NCBI RefSeq assembly: GCF_020184175.1
Contig: NC_065530.1
Location: 81,569,260 to 81,633,259 of the forward strand
DNA from: Aphis gossypii
Taxonomy: Eukaryota; Arthropoda; Insecta; Hemiptera; Aphididae
Direction of reading: 5' to 3'
Length of the DNA: 64,000 bases
The position numbers and the translations under genes are program-made. Shown here piece by piece: positions 1-13,080 of this stretch (its first letter is position 1; every line of letters starts with the position of its first letter). The notes beneath the pieces were generated by a model, which worked only from the letters and a program-made list of their open reading frames with translations, ran no database searches and was not told the DNA's origin.

Positions 1-779
1 CAAAAAACCTTTAAAAAATCTTAAAATCTTAAAATCTTTAAGACACGTTGGGATTCATATTACATTATGAATAAATATATTCTAATATACTCATATATAT
101 ACTTATTTGGACATTAATTAAAAAAGTTATACAGAAAAATGTATAAAGAATTTAACAAAATAAATAACGTATGTGAACATAATATCATGAATTTATAAAT
201 AATATTACGATTATTATTTATGTGTAAATTGTTTGAATTGCAAATAAATAAAATAGTTTACTATTATTTATTAACACACATGTATTGTATTATTTAAATA
301 ATAAAAAAAACCAATCGAAGCTTTTAAGTATGCATTTATCTTAAGTGAGATTGAAGTAATAATAATTATACTATAAATATTATAATTGCATAGAAGTCAT
401 TCTTGTTTGTATACTTATTATTACTATTCTAATTAATAAATGCGTAAAAGAGAATTATAGAGGGGGTTGCTGATATTTTTCACAAACGCTTAGGGTACAA
501 TGGAGCGAAAATGCGATTAAAATAATTTACTCTAAGACGAATGAACCGAAAAACGTGTAGTAACATAATGTTAGTATTTGGATCATTAGGCACACTAGTA
601 AAAAGTGAATCAAATGTCTGCTCGAGGATGATGGGCTACTGCAAGTGTTCTTTATCTACCGTGACAAGCGTACATTTAAAGTCACCGCACCGCCTCTTTC
701 GATTTTATGCCATGATAACATCCATCGAGATTCCATTTGAGGGACTCGGTAAATTGCGTCCTCAAAAAAAAAAGGCCAT

Positions 780-1300
780 AGTCATAAACTATGTAAATTG
801 CGGCCCGTGTACTTTTAAAACACGTGTCCTGGGTATATTTAAAATGTACGTAAATTGAGGCCTAGGGTATTCCGATTTTCAGTCTGCTGTACAATTTAAA
901 GATAAATGATAGTATTATCTCTAATATTGATCGATTTAGATAATGTGCTCACTTACATAATATTACTAGCAGCCAGTGTGCATTTGATCGAAGCTCTTAT
1001 TCACAAAAAGCAAAAAAATTACTCGGTTAGACTATGTGCGAGAATTGTCTTTTACCAGTATCTTAATACGAATTTTTAATAATATATTTTTTAATAATAA
1101 ACAAAAAACAGCAAAACAAATATTTTTAACCATACCAATATTGATACAATTATATTACCAATCCCAAGTGTGAAAAATAAAAAGGAAAATATTGATTTTG
1201 TGAAAAAAGCCTTAGACGTAATTTACGTATATATAAAATACATACGGGCCGCAATTTACATAAAAAATTTGAAATGGGACGCAATTTACGGCGACCCCCA
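780..1300. repeat. GTAAATTGCGGCCC repeat units in both orientations
   Basis: Plus-oriented units occur at 793 (GTAAATTGCGGCCCGT) and 850 (GTAAATTGAGGCCT). Minus-oriented units end at about 1290 (GTAAATTGCGTCCC), 1260 (GTAAATTGCGGCCCGT) and 1227 (GTAAATTACGTC). Direct repeats in each block and inversion between blocks suggest a transposon with repeated subterminal motifs, bounded roughly by these coordinates. Two short open frames (541-858 plus, 1212-1439 minus) both translate the repeat as YVNCGP and are not genes. Confidence 0.5.
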
Positions 1301-1952
1301 TTTTAGGTTGTTTTAAATGTAATGTAAATGGATAAAAATGTGTTACAGTGAAATTTTGTCTTTTAATGTAACTTATTATATGTAGTACATTAGTAGTATT
1401 ATAAAAATGTTTTTTTAATGAACATATTTTAAAAACCACTTAAGTTTTAAATACATATAATGTTAAATATTTCCTATAGGATAAAACATATAACTTAATT
1501 AATAATACGTTAAAATTATATTATATATTTTTATATACACCTAAAATATCTAAAATAATGTTTAAAAATTAGATTGCCGTCAATCATAATAGATTTAATT
1601 CTTATGAAAAAATAGGAGATAAATATTTTCTAATGCAATATTTTTTTTCAAATAATATTCATTATGTATTATCATCTACATAATCTAAACACAATGTTAG
1701 TATTGTTAACTTAATTACTCACACGAGGCTTAAGATTAACAGTTAGATCAATGCAAACAGAGAATTAAGAAGGTCTCAAGATTTAAGGGATCCGAAGCCC
1801 TAGGCTGTTCTTTTAGAATAAATACCACAGGGATGCTATATATAGAATACTTCTTTTACTCATCCTTCGATTGACTATACAATTTACGAACTAACCTTAA
1901 AGTAAACAAATACACTAAATATAAGCTTATATTATAGCCCTAGGGTATAGTT

Positions 1953-2024
1953 GATAGTGAGAGAAGTTTTAGTGAATTCGAAGTGGCTGTAAAACGTGTC
2001 AATACCTACTATTTAACATCTTAA
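1953..2024 (+). pseudogene. Relict hAT transposase C-terminal fragment
   Basis: The 23-codon frame DSERSFSEFEVAVKRVNTYY followed by LTS-stop matches the start of the hATC dimerisation motif (S.ERSFS.L..IK.YLRS). The frame is closed upstream, so only this piece survives. A GC-richer stretch at 1780-1815 (GGATCCGAAGCCCTAGG) may belong to the same relict. Confidence 0.4.
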
Positions 2025-2684
2025 AACAATATTAGTTTACTTCTTTTTTATGTTTGTATTTTGAGTAAACAAGTTTTTAATACATGAACATCAAGATATT
2101 AAGGGTTTTTATTAACGTACACTTTTTACGTATTTAACATTTTCGAATCAATTAAATTAAGTAGTATAAAAAACATCTTAGGATTACTATAATATTAAAT
2201 TGATTTTTTGTTTTAATAATTTAACATTAAATGTGTTTTCTTAAAGCTCAATAAAGTATATTTATATATAGACATTGGGTTAATTTTTACTTTTATTAAA
2301 CACTATTTTACATAAAACACTCTTTCAATTTTTATCCATTAACTTTCGTTTAAAATATTACTAAAATGTTTTTCTTAAAGATTGCATCAAGTATTTTTCA
2401 TCTGGAAGATAATAATGTGATTATGAAGTATATTTTTCTTATTTAAGATGATTTTTGCTACGCCAGTTAACATAAAAATAAAATAATAGAATTTGAGTGG
2501 TAATATAGGGGATGAGGAGATGGGCATTCAGGAGAAGTTAGAAGTAGAACATGACCAAGTCTAAAAACGAGTAAAATGGGTTTGTCTTTTTAAGAAAGAA
2601 ACAGATAATCAAAAATTATGTGGCATATGTCTATTTGATTGTTATTAAAGATACAAAAGGGAGATGAATTTTAAGAATTATAGG

Positions 2685-2707
2685 GAGAGAGAGAGAGAGA
2701 GAGAGAG
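2685..2707. repeat. (GA)n microsatellite
   Basis: 23 bases of uninterrupted GA in a purine-rich segment. No gene association visible. Confidence 0.95.
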
Positions 2708-5682
2708 TTGAAAGAAAATTAAAAGAAAAGAAACAATAATACATTTATGAGAAGGTTATATTATACAGTTATAAGCATATAAAAGGTAATTAAGAATCTA
2801 AGGAAAAATAGCTAGTTACCAAGTGTTGTAGTTTTAGGTTAGTTTGTATGTTAGGTTACGCATAAAAATCTAATTAAGATGTTTATTACATTATCTATTT
2901 ATGCAAACATTTAATTTAATTTTCAAACGTTAAACAAAAGCTTTTATGAAAATTTATTTTTAAATAAAATAATATAAAAGTTCTTGATAATATATTTTTC
3001 TAAAGAATTATAAATACTTCATAATTATTTTTACTTGAAAATTAAAAGCAATCAAGATATACTTTTAACATAAATAAAAACAAGATAAATAGTAAATTCA
3101 CTTTAATTATTCTTGAATTTAAAATTGTTTAGATAAATATAAAAGTAATTTATTTATTTACCTATTTTTGGTAAATATTTAAAAAATTATTTTTGTCAAC
3201 ACAATAATATTTTAAATCGTTTGCCTTTTATTTATTTTTTAGTTCTTAAAGACTTTTTTTGGACGATATAGGTATTTGAGTAAATTATTAAATATTTATG
3301 AGTATATTTTTATAATGTTGTATAGTATTTTATTTTTTTACTATGAAAACTATTCTATAAACAAAGATGTATATTATATATTGTTGATTAAATGTAGAGC
3401 TATGTCATTCATTAAATTAATGTATTGATTTTTCAATGATGCGTTTTTTTGTATGCATCTGTTTAAAATTTATAATAAAAAAATGCTCGACTTTTAACAA
3501 AATTATATCTAGTTGATATTTTTAAACAGTAAAACTCGAAAATTCCTAGTATTTTTCAAAATATTTCTCTAAAACAAAATCAGTAATTAAGGAAAAATAG
3601 AAATTTTTGCCCAAAATAAGTTTTTGACGAAATTAATTTTAATGTAATTTAAAAATAAATAACTGTTGATAATTCAGATTTTCACCAAATATAAATATTA
3701 ATATTTTATTTACATAATATTTTTATCAAAATATTTGGACTTTTTTTGAGCTATTTATAGCATACACATTTTTCTTTAAGTTTTATTTCTTTACCCTTAA
3801 CACTGGGTAATTTCTTAAACAAGTAATCGCGTGTTATTTTTTTCTTACTCTGCACAAATGTTTATTTTGCCATTTTGTACATATTAAATATTTCTTTTAA
3901 AAAATGATAATAAAAAATTTTTTTCTATAAATATTTAAATAAAATATATTCACTCAGTTAAAAAACCTAAAAATCTAACTAACTCTTTTCCTAAGTGGTT
4001 ATTAGTTATACAAAAAAAAATTGAGTGTATCAAACTAATAATATCACAATATTTTTTATGAGCTTTTGAAGTAACGTTTTGATATTTATTCCTAAGTTTT
4101 GAAAATTTAGTACAAGGTTCTTCATAAACTAGTATAATTAGAATTAAAAAAAAATCTAGCGTAACTCTATAAATATTCTATCATTCTATCAAAAAAAGAT
4201 TTTATTATTTCATTGTAGTTCATAAAAGAATAATCGTAGAGACTTAAATTTTTCATTTAATATTGATGTTATATTTTTTTATACAGTGATTTAAGTGTTA
4301 TTTTGTTGCAATTCAAAAATATTTTTTGCGAGGATTAAAAAAAAAAATTACTCTTAAAAATAAACCTCTTAAAATAAACCTACGTAGTAGGTAAACAAGT
4401 TGACAGACTTTTCATTCAGAATCGCTCTTTTATGCAAAAATTTATCATTTAACTCAAATTTAATACATACATTAGGTACAGTATTTTACTGAATTACGAG
4501 GTACACTCGACACCTAATTTATAATATATATATATTTTAAGTAAATATTAATACAGCACATAGTAATGCGTAACTTTGTATAATTAACTGTTTATATCAT
4601 AAATGTATTATATTTTCACTAGGATTAAGAAATAAGTCTTTAACATCGAGAACAGAGTTGAGATCTAGCTTTGAGGCTCATTTTCATTAAGTTCACTTCA
4701 GTGATTTTTCAATTTACACTACATCTTTTACTAAATGAAACTAACATCCTCACAAATTAAATTATAAGATAGAACAATATCATAATATCAGAGTTTAAAT
4801 AACAATTAATATCTTACCTAATTTATTTATGGAACCTCTTTATTATAAACATTATTTTTTTTTGAGTGAAGAAAGCCATGATTTTTATTCAATACATACA
4901 TTTTTCGTAACATATATAGTTTTAAATTGTAACTAATTTTATTAATTCTGCAAACATAAAAAAAAATCATGGTTCTCATTGTTGGTTTTTAAATTTTGAG
5001 TAGAGCTTTTACGTACTTTGATGTTTCTTGTTCAATATATATTTTTTTTAGTTTCATTTAATATCTTTTTTTTTATTAGAAACTTGAACAAAGACGTAAT
5101 GTGTTTTTGTTTTTAAGAAAACTACAAAAAACAGAATAAAAATGAAAAATATACACCTGTTAAAAAATAATAAATAAAGGAATTTGAGTCTTGAATAAAG
5201 AAATTATATTAACAGTCCACAGGATATGCATTATGATTTTGTATGTACTTAATACTTATATTTAAAATTAAAATTTTATTAATTTTAATTAATTATGTTT
5301 TTAAGAGCAGTACATTTTATGATTTTGTAAATTTTTAATGAATCTTATACTTGTATTGAAAATAAATTTTTCTTTTAATTTTGTAAGTTACCTTCAATAC
5401 TATATTTTATTTTAATTTAATGATAACTAATCATCATCGTTTACAAGTAAACATTTTAGTATACTTTTATTATAGTATTCTAACTATCAAAAATTTTAAA
5501 ATAATACCTAATACAAATTACTATAATGTATCTACGAATAAAATAAACTCAATAATGTTATAAATTACTGAAAATATCCAATTATTTTTCATATTACAAA
5601 CTATTGAATAAAAACAATTTTTTTTTTATTAGTATTATTTTTGTATAAAATATACAATTTATGCAATTTAGCGCGATAAGTA

Positions 5683-5690
<8 letters not shown>

Positions 5691-5722
<32 letters not shown>
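5691..5722. repeat. (TA)n microsatellite followed by GATA units
   Basis: About 32 bases of alternating TA ending in TAGATAGATA. A minus-strand open frame across it (5668-5856) is low-complexity and is not a gene. Confidence 0.9.
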
Positions 5723-5724
<2 letters not shown>

Positions 5725-7545
5725 TAGATAATAGATTAAGGATACAAATAATATTGTAGTTACTTGATTAATGAGCCATCCATTGATGACACTTAGTATG
5801 GGAACATAAACATTTAAATAACAATTCCAATTAAATGAAAAAAAAATAATAAACACTTTTACTAAACTACTGTATGCTATGGACTTGTATTATACATTAC
5901 TCCTAAATGAATTACAAATTTGTCTGTAGAATACATTTGCAATGCATAATTGTAATAGTTTATAAAACTAATTCTAAATTGTTGTATTAAAGTAAAAGAC
6001 ATATGACTAAAATAAATTGTTCTCAAAACATATAACTTTACTAGTTTAGTTATGAAAATCCTCAATATGTTGAATTTGATAAATAAATTAGTTGTCAGTA
6101 ATCGAGTATTATTATGAATGATACATAATAGTATTATATTATATAGCAATACAAAATTGTTAATAAAATAAGGAAAAGGCAATTTATGAATTTGTATTAT
6201 TTTATTTTTCTTAAATCAACTTGTTATATATTTATCATGTTTTGTTTGTTATGGATAGTGCAAATATATTATATCTATATTATAATAATTTTTAATGAAA
6301 CAAATTAGATTCATGAATATTTAGAATTTAAAAAGGTTTATTATAAAATATACTATATACTATATACTGGCTGATATTATATATTTAAATCGTGGTTTTA
6401 AAATGTCAAGTCAAATTCTTTATGGTGTTTGATAAAAATAAATTAATATTTGAACAAATTACTAAAACTACCATAACAACTCTTAAATCATAAATTAATA
6501 ACTCAAAACAGTTCAACAATTAAAATATTAAAATAAATAAATATTAAGTACATTGTATATCTATTGAATTTGCAATAAATTATTTTTTATTTTTAATAAG
6601 TAATAATTTAAATTAATTGTTATAAAATAAAAAAATTAATATTAATATTATGTAACAAAGAAATTCGTATGTTATATATAATTTACGCCTTACATAATAT
6701 GTTTAAGAGTTATGACGATTCAAAACAAATGAACACAAATTTATGGCTCAATTTATAATGTATAAATTTAAAAAGCATTACGAAATTGTTTAAACAACAA
6801 GAGGAGAGTATATAGTGTATTATAGGTTGATACTAGTTTAAATAAAATAACCGCACTCAAAAACATTGATTTTCTGTCATCTTGTAGTTAACGTTCATTT
6901 TTTGATATAAAGCTTATTGTATTCATAAATTATAAACATCAATATAGATACCCAAGTATTCAAAGTAAATACTGAAGTAAGATTAAAAATCAGAATTATC
7001 TCTAGCTCGTATTATATTCATATATTTTATGGAAAATGATTTGTAATTTATAACCAACATAATTGTAATTTGTAATTGTGAATTGTATAAATTAAATATT
7101 ACTACTTCATTTTATTTCTATAAAATATAATTTTGAAAACTGATAATTTTATTTTATTTCAACTATTAGAGTAATTTAATAAATTTGTATACAAAAAAAA
7201 TACAAACGTTATGCGAAAATAAAAATTAAAATACACGACCTGAATTTTTCAAATTATTTTATTTCATTAACATTATTGTTACATATGATTATATTTATGT
7301 GTAAATATTTAATATAACTGTATGACGAAATACCTCTGTAAATACTTAACATAGGTTGAAGTTTGTATTTTCCTCAATACAAATATACATTTTCAATTCT
7401 ATCAGGTTGTCTGAATTTCGGAAAATTTTACATAATATGTCGTCAAATGGTTTACATGTACTACTATTTAGTATTTACTATTGGTAATACGTACAAAGTT
7501 ATACAGTCATAGTTATATTATAATGTAGTGGTATTATAGTACACT

Positions 7546-7569
7546 AAGTACACTATAAATAGTGTACTT
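7546..7569. repeat. Perfect 11-bp hairpin
   Basis: Arms AAGTACACTAT and ATAGTGTACTT are separated by AA. Lies downstream of the candidate exon at 7735-8034 on the minus strand. Confidence 0.8.
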
Positions 7570-7734
7570 GATAAGTTATTCTCCTTTAGTTCTAGTAGGT
7601 GCTTCATCATCGCACCACCATGATGAAGAAGACGGGATGTATTAGTTCTTTAAAACGAGAAGAAGCGGTGTGATTTTGTAATAAATAACCGAACGAGTTG
7701 GAAAGTTTTAGACTTGCCGTAATTAAAAACATAC

Positions 7735-8034
7735 CAACAATGTGAGTTATGTCGATAGTGGCACAGGATCATTATATAATACCCTTCCGTTTGCGTAGTC
7801 TATCGTAGGAGGACGAAGTTGTGAGTCGTGACACGCACAAAAAGCCGATCGCAGGCAATATTGTTGATAGGTAGCCTTTCAATAAATTCATAATAGTCTT
7901 TTGTCTAAAAATGAGTTCTGAGTCCCTATCAATAGTTGTCATCATCATTGTAGGTACTACCTAATAAGAATAAGAATAAGGGTCTTCTGTTACGAATTCA
8001 ATTCGTGAGAAGGTCGAGAAGGGAGAACCCGACT
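7735..8034 (-). promoter_or_regulatory. Candidate minus-strand promoter and first exon
   Basis: Minus-strand sequence shows CT-repeat DNA (the GA tract at 8035-8056) immediately upstream of TCAGTCGGG, an initiator with A at 8034. The following 300 bases are GC-elevated and end at a good donor, TTGTTG|GTATGTTT, giving an exon end at 7735. GAGA-type tracts plus a TCAGT initiator are a familiar arthropod promoter layout. It lies downstream of exon 6 of the PDE8-like gene in the same direction, so it could start a shorter isoform that lacks the receiver domain. No direct proof of transcription is visible. Confidence 0.35.
7772..7948 (-). CDS. Short 58-codon ORF, possible micropeptide or uORF
   Basis: It is the first ATG frame after the 8034 initiator, starting with three Met codons (MMMTTIDRDSELIFRQK) and ending in a basic tail (DRLRKRKGII). 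The middle, GYLSTILPAIGFLCVS, is hydrophobic enough for a single membrane segment. It stops upstream of the donor at 7735, so it would be complete within the first exon. I do not recognise a family. It could be a real microprotein, a long uORF of a PDE8 isoform, or chance. Confidence 0.2.
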   Translation of the reverse strand: MMMTTIDRDSELIFRQKTIMNLLKGYLSTILPAIGFLCVSRLTTSSSYDRLRKRKGII

Positions 8035-8056
8035 GAGAGAGAGAGAGAGAGAGAGA
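8035..8056. repeat. (GA)n tract upstream of the 8034 initiator
   Basis: 22 bases of GA repeat on the plus strand, CT on the minus, directly upstream of the TCAGTC motif. May act as a GAGA-type promoter element. Confidence 0.9.
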
Positions 8057-8399
8057 TGGTGATAGGTAGACGGATAGATTGATACAGTGGGAGAGGGTAG
8101 AGCAGTGGCTTCTGTATACTGTCATTGGAATTTTGATAAATTATCTGACTAGCACTAGCAATCATCACAGCAGCGCTAGGTTCGATACTCTGGTTCTGTC
8201 ATATAAGCAATGAGTAGAGTTGATAATTTTGTGGTCATTTGAGACGAGTTGAAGATTGTTGAATGAAAGAATTTAATTAGTGATCAGATCCAGCCTAAGA
8301 CACGTTTTTGCATTGTTCGATATATTTGTTGTAAGAAAATTATTTATGCAAATTGTTTTATAATATTTATAAAAACGTACAACCAAACTTTTCAATCAA

Positions 8400-9200
8400 T
8401 TTTTGATTTTCGACTGACGGAAAATATGTCAAAATCGCGAAAATTTGCAAGTAATTTTGTAGTTGAAAAATCATAAAATGTTTTGTCTTTATATCTAAGG
8501 TTCAAAAATTCAACACTAAGTTTTCCATAAGTTTTCCTTCAAGTAGCTATAGAGAGAACTCGAAGCATCATTGTAGGAAATTTCTACAGAATTGCGTAAC
8601 GATAACGATTTATCCTCAAACGATTTTAAATATTTGTTATTATTCAAATAGTATAAGTCGTAGATACTTGAAAATTTCATCAGTTATTTAGATTTTAATT
8701 TTCTTTACATAATTTAATTTTCAAAATATTTGAAATATTCGTTTTTGTTTATTTTTCTTTTTTTTTTATAAATATTGATAAAAAATTTTTGGATGAGTCA
8801 AAATACTTTTTTTAAATTGAATACAAAGTTTCTCTTAAGTTAGTCTTATAGTGGTTCAAAAATTATAAGAATACATACTAGGCACAATTTTTTTTATTGA
8901 TATTTGAAGTTCAAATATTAACAAAATTCGTCAAAATTATGAATATTTGAAAATTATTTTGTAGGTATAATTCATATAATTTTTTATAGAAGTAGCAAAG
9001 AGTTGAAAATTTAATACAAGATTTTCCATAAGTTTGGTTAACAGTAATTATAAAAGAACTTACATTTTTGTGTATTCAGGTCATTAAAATATAAACCACC
9101 TTTTATACCAATCACTGGAAATAATATCCTAGGCTGACCAATTATTTCCGTTCATTATTTTTCATATACAATTATACCTATCATTGGATTCAAATCGAAT
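8400..9200 (-). repeat. Dispersed repeat family, copy A (inverted)
   Basis: The reverse complement matches 36940-37920 over several hundred bases. Examples are AACTTATGGAAAACTTAG, CTCTATAGCTACTTGAAG, TTGACGAATTTTGTTAATAT, and the block GCCTAGGATATTATTTCC...GTGATTGGTATAAAAG. It is A+T-rich, with no coding frame and no terminal repeats that I can define. Intron 6 of the PDE8-like gene. Confidence 0.7.
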
Positions 9201-10300
9201 ACATCAATTATAGTGACTTACTATACAACAGAGCATTACTCACTTGACCACTCTTTCTAAATATGCATTTTTTTTAATTTTATAAAAATTGTATACTACA
9301 TAGTATACGGTAATATCAACATATACAGTATATAAATGCTTTTTAAGTAGATAATTTAGTTTTAGATTGTATGAAACAGTAACATAGATAGATTTTATTT
9401 TTAATTGTTTTTGATCTATCAACAATTATTTTTAATATGTTCTCGATAGTTACATCTTTTTTTGAACTCAAACGTGTTTACTCATGTTAAATAAATAAAT
9501 TATAATAAAACAATATAACAAATGATAAGTTATATAACCGCATTAGTAAATCTATTTTCCAACTATTTCACAAACTAGACGTTGATATTTGATATACTAT
9601 TAAAAACGTACAATAATTATTTAATTTTATCAAGAATACACTATATTATATTACATGTATCAATAATCATCGAAATGTGAATAATATTCTTATAATGTAT
9701 ACGAAACATACACATCAAACGATATCAGGTACGTATTATATAGAGTACATAAAATTATTGTTTATCGGAAAATAATCATAAATATTATTTATTTTTAAAA
9801 CATAGACATCGGCGATAAATTATTTGAATAATTTAAGTAAAAATAATATGAATGCTTTATATTCGGTCACGTTTGTTTATACCTTATTAGTTATAATGCA
9901 CGTACGTTTTTGTACTTCTATTTTCTAATAATCTAATGTATAAAAGTAAAATAATTAATAAAAAAAAGTTATATTAAATTTTAATTTTTGAATTATTATC
10001 TTAAATAAAAACTATGAACAAAGATACAGCTACCCCAAGACTTCCAACATATTTATTTAATATGCCATGTTTCTTTGAAACACCATTATATCTTTATTGG
10101 ATATTCGTATAAATCTGATGTAAAAATGAAAGAATCATTCCACCTATACACCCATACTTCTACACTTAGTTTCTTATAATGTTTGCTGTTATGAATAGTG
10201 GAATTGGATCAGAGAAATAGTAATAGTGTTATTATAGATTAAGCAGTTTATGTTTAATTAATGATATAAATAGTTGAAGATGAAAATATAACTAATAGTC

Positions 10301-10494
10301 CAGGGGTGGCCAGCGAGAAGAGACTCGTGAGCCACCAAATGTATTAATAAATATGGAAGAGCCAAATGTAAAAAAAAAGTCATATTATTATAATATAATA
10401 CATAAATTTATATTAAAATTTTTTTTGTAAAAATGTTATGATAAGATGCGAGCCACAAAAGCCTATGCGGCAAGCTGCGGTTGAGCCACCCCTA
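10301..10494. mobile_element. Short hAT-like MITE
   Basis: The 194-bp element starts CAGGGGTGGC and ends GCCACCCCTA, an inverted pair with one mismatch. Flanks TAATAGTC (10293-10300) and TTAAAGTC (10495-10502) match at six of eight bases, consistent with an old 8-bp duplication. The middle is A+T-rich and noncoding. Confidence 0.65.
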
Positions 10495-12859
10495 TTAAAG
10501 TCATAGTCATTTAGAAACAAAAAGACGATGTATTTTTATGTACAAAATTGCATAATATTTATACATAGATTTTGAATGTAATAATTAGTTTTTTACTGGA
10601 TATTGAATTATTATATTCATTTTTTCAAAATAATGAATTGTTGAACAACTAAGATGTTATGATAAAGTTATCTTGATTTATTTTTTAATGTTTAATAAAT
10701 ATAAAATAATATTTTTTAATACCCAATATATGATTTGTTTAGAACTTATAAGTTGAAAGTAAAAAATGAAACCATTTCTATTTAAAAACGTTCAATGGTT
10801 CAAAATTATATTCAACTAACCCCTAAAAAATTATAGTAGAATAGATTTATATTGAATGCATATGTTTGGATGTTTAATTAAAAGATGAAAGTGGGAATAG
10901 TGTCTCTACAATGCTTATCTGAGTTTTGCCTTTGACATTATATTAGACTAATGATTATAAAAAATAAATTCATACGAAATAAAATACTATTATGTCATAT
11001 TCATAGAAACATAATAAAACACAGGAAATATGATACATATTTTGCAAAGTATGTCAATACAATATCAAACACTCAAACACAAGGAAAAATTGATAAAATA
11101 ACAATCGATGTAAATAGGTCATTAATTTATAAATTTCAAGATATAAGTAATTAAGTATAATGAAAATTGGTAACAAATAACAATATTGTAATGTCTATAT
11201 GGCTATTTTCAAGTTAAAATAATAAACGTGTTTTATTTTAAGTTAAGTTTTTTTTATTATTAAATTATAGTTATATATCTTATAATTTTTAACAAAATAT
11301 ATTTTAAGTTATGAGTATTCAATTGTATATATAATCTTGTATATATTTATAAGAAAAATTAAAGGAAGCAATATAATTTTCTTTTATGCACAATGTATTT
11401 ATTTTTTAAAATTTAAATTTGTGTATTACTTAGTTTAAAAATTGCTTAATATATTTAAATTGCATATCATTTTTAATTTACTATTATAACATTGATTACA
11501 TTACGAGGTTATTTTTAATTTTTTTTTTTATTAAAATATACTTTTCCTTTTTTTATGACAACTTAACTAGTTATTTACTTTATTTTTAATTAAATATCCA
11601 ATTAGATATAAAGACCATTCTACAAAAACATTTATAATACATTTTTTCAATAAAAAAATAAGGCCCTATTTTTTTATTCAAATTTAATAAATGTATTAAA
11701 AATTATATTATGTTTATAATTGATATTTAAATTATAAATCCATTATTTTATCTACCTATATAAAATGTTTACATTGATTGTTTTATCATTTAAAACTGAT
11801 ATTATACATTATCTTTTATTTAATTATAGAATATATAAATAATACTTATATTTATTAAATATACTACGGTAAAATAACTGTATTTCGTTTAATATTTTTC
11901 TTAGCAATTATTTATAGAATTGGTTTTATTATTATTTTATTTAAGTAAAAATTAATTTGTTAATTGATTTTTTTTTCAGCTAATTTTAAACACTTTTTTA
12001 ACACGATGATTAAAAATTGAATTTGTCATGGCAAAATCATGATAAACATTGTATAAATAAATTAAAAAATACCATAAGTGTGATATTGATATTAAAACAA
12101 AAACCTAATATATATATATAAATACATATATATTTATTTAATTATACTTAATTAAATGGTTTTCAAGAGTAAATGACTTGGAGAAACAAGTTTTTATAGT
12201 CAATGAAAGTAATAAATGTAAGTTTATATATGTCACAACAAACATTTAATTTTCATTACTTATATGAAAGTGCATTTACTTGTTATTACGATAATCACTT
12301 TACACTTGTAAGTTGTAGAATAGTATTAAGATAATGCGATGTATCCATAAATGATACATTTTAAAGTTGCAACCAGAAATATCGAAATTAAAAACATTTT
12401 AAAAATACTGAGGAAAATATTTGTTACAAAGTCACAGGTACTACAACCAAGAAATTATATTTAAATTAATTATTAAAAATATGAATATTTATCGAAAAAT
12501 ATTAGTAAATAGTGATACATTTAACAATAAATTATCAAGTAAATTAATATAAATTTTCAGGTTTTAAAATTAATAAAAATAAATATTTAAAATATATTTG
12601 ATGTATCTATAATACAATAAATTTATGGATTAAATAATTATCAAAACTTTTATTAACTTGGATGTGTATTGTAAATGGTTGAAATGTAATGATTTTTGTC
12701 TTAAATAAAAACTGCATACTAATTTTAATATTGAAAATTTAATACATTGCTAAAGACGAAGTTCTTATTAAATTTGGAGTTTTTGTAATATTTTTCATTT
12801 AAATTTTAATATTGAAAACTATTTTTTAGATTTTTCATTAGGTTTTCAATGTTATAAAT

Positions 12860-13080
12860 TCTTCATATATCAGCTATAAACAAGATATAGCCTAACAGAG
12901 GATAATGGAAAAAGGCTATAAAGTGGCACCAAAATTGCATGATTCAGAGGCAGTTTAAATACGTGATAAACCTTGTAGGTAAAGTCAGAGATGGTGATAA
13001 CATTTTAAGAATTTCTCCAACATAACCAAGTTCCAAAAATATATAAAAAAAACCGGGGTTGCCATGACACATGATCATTA
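12860..13080. other. Unexplained GC-elevated patch, probably a transposon relict
   Basis: Higher complexity than its surroundings. The plus strand reads RIMEKGYKVAPKLHDSEAV between stops, and another frame reads KYIKKTGVAMTHDHYRNSST. Stops in all frames. I cannot name a family. Confidence 0.25.

Noticed and set aside
541..858. 105-codon plus-strand ORF
   Set aside because: Its end is the translated GTAAATTGCGGCCC repeat, and the rest has no motif or splice context.
1212..1439. 75-codon minus-strand ORF
   Set aside because: It translates the same repeat family in the opposite direction (VNCGP, VNCVP).
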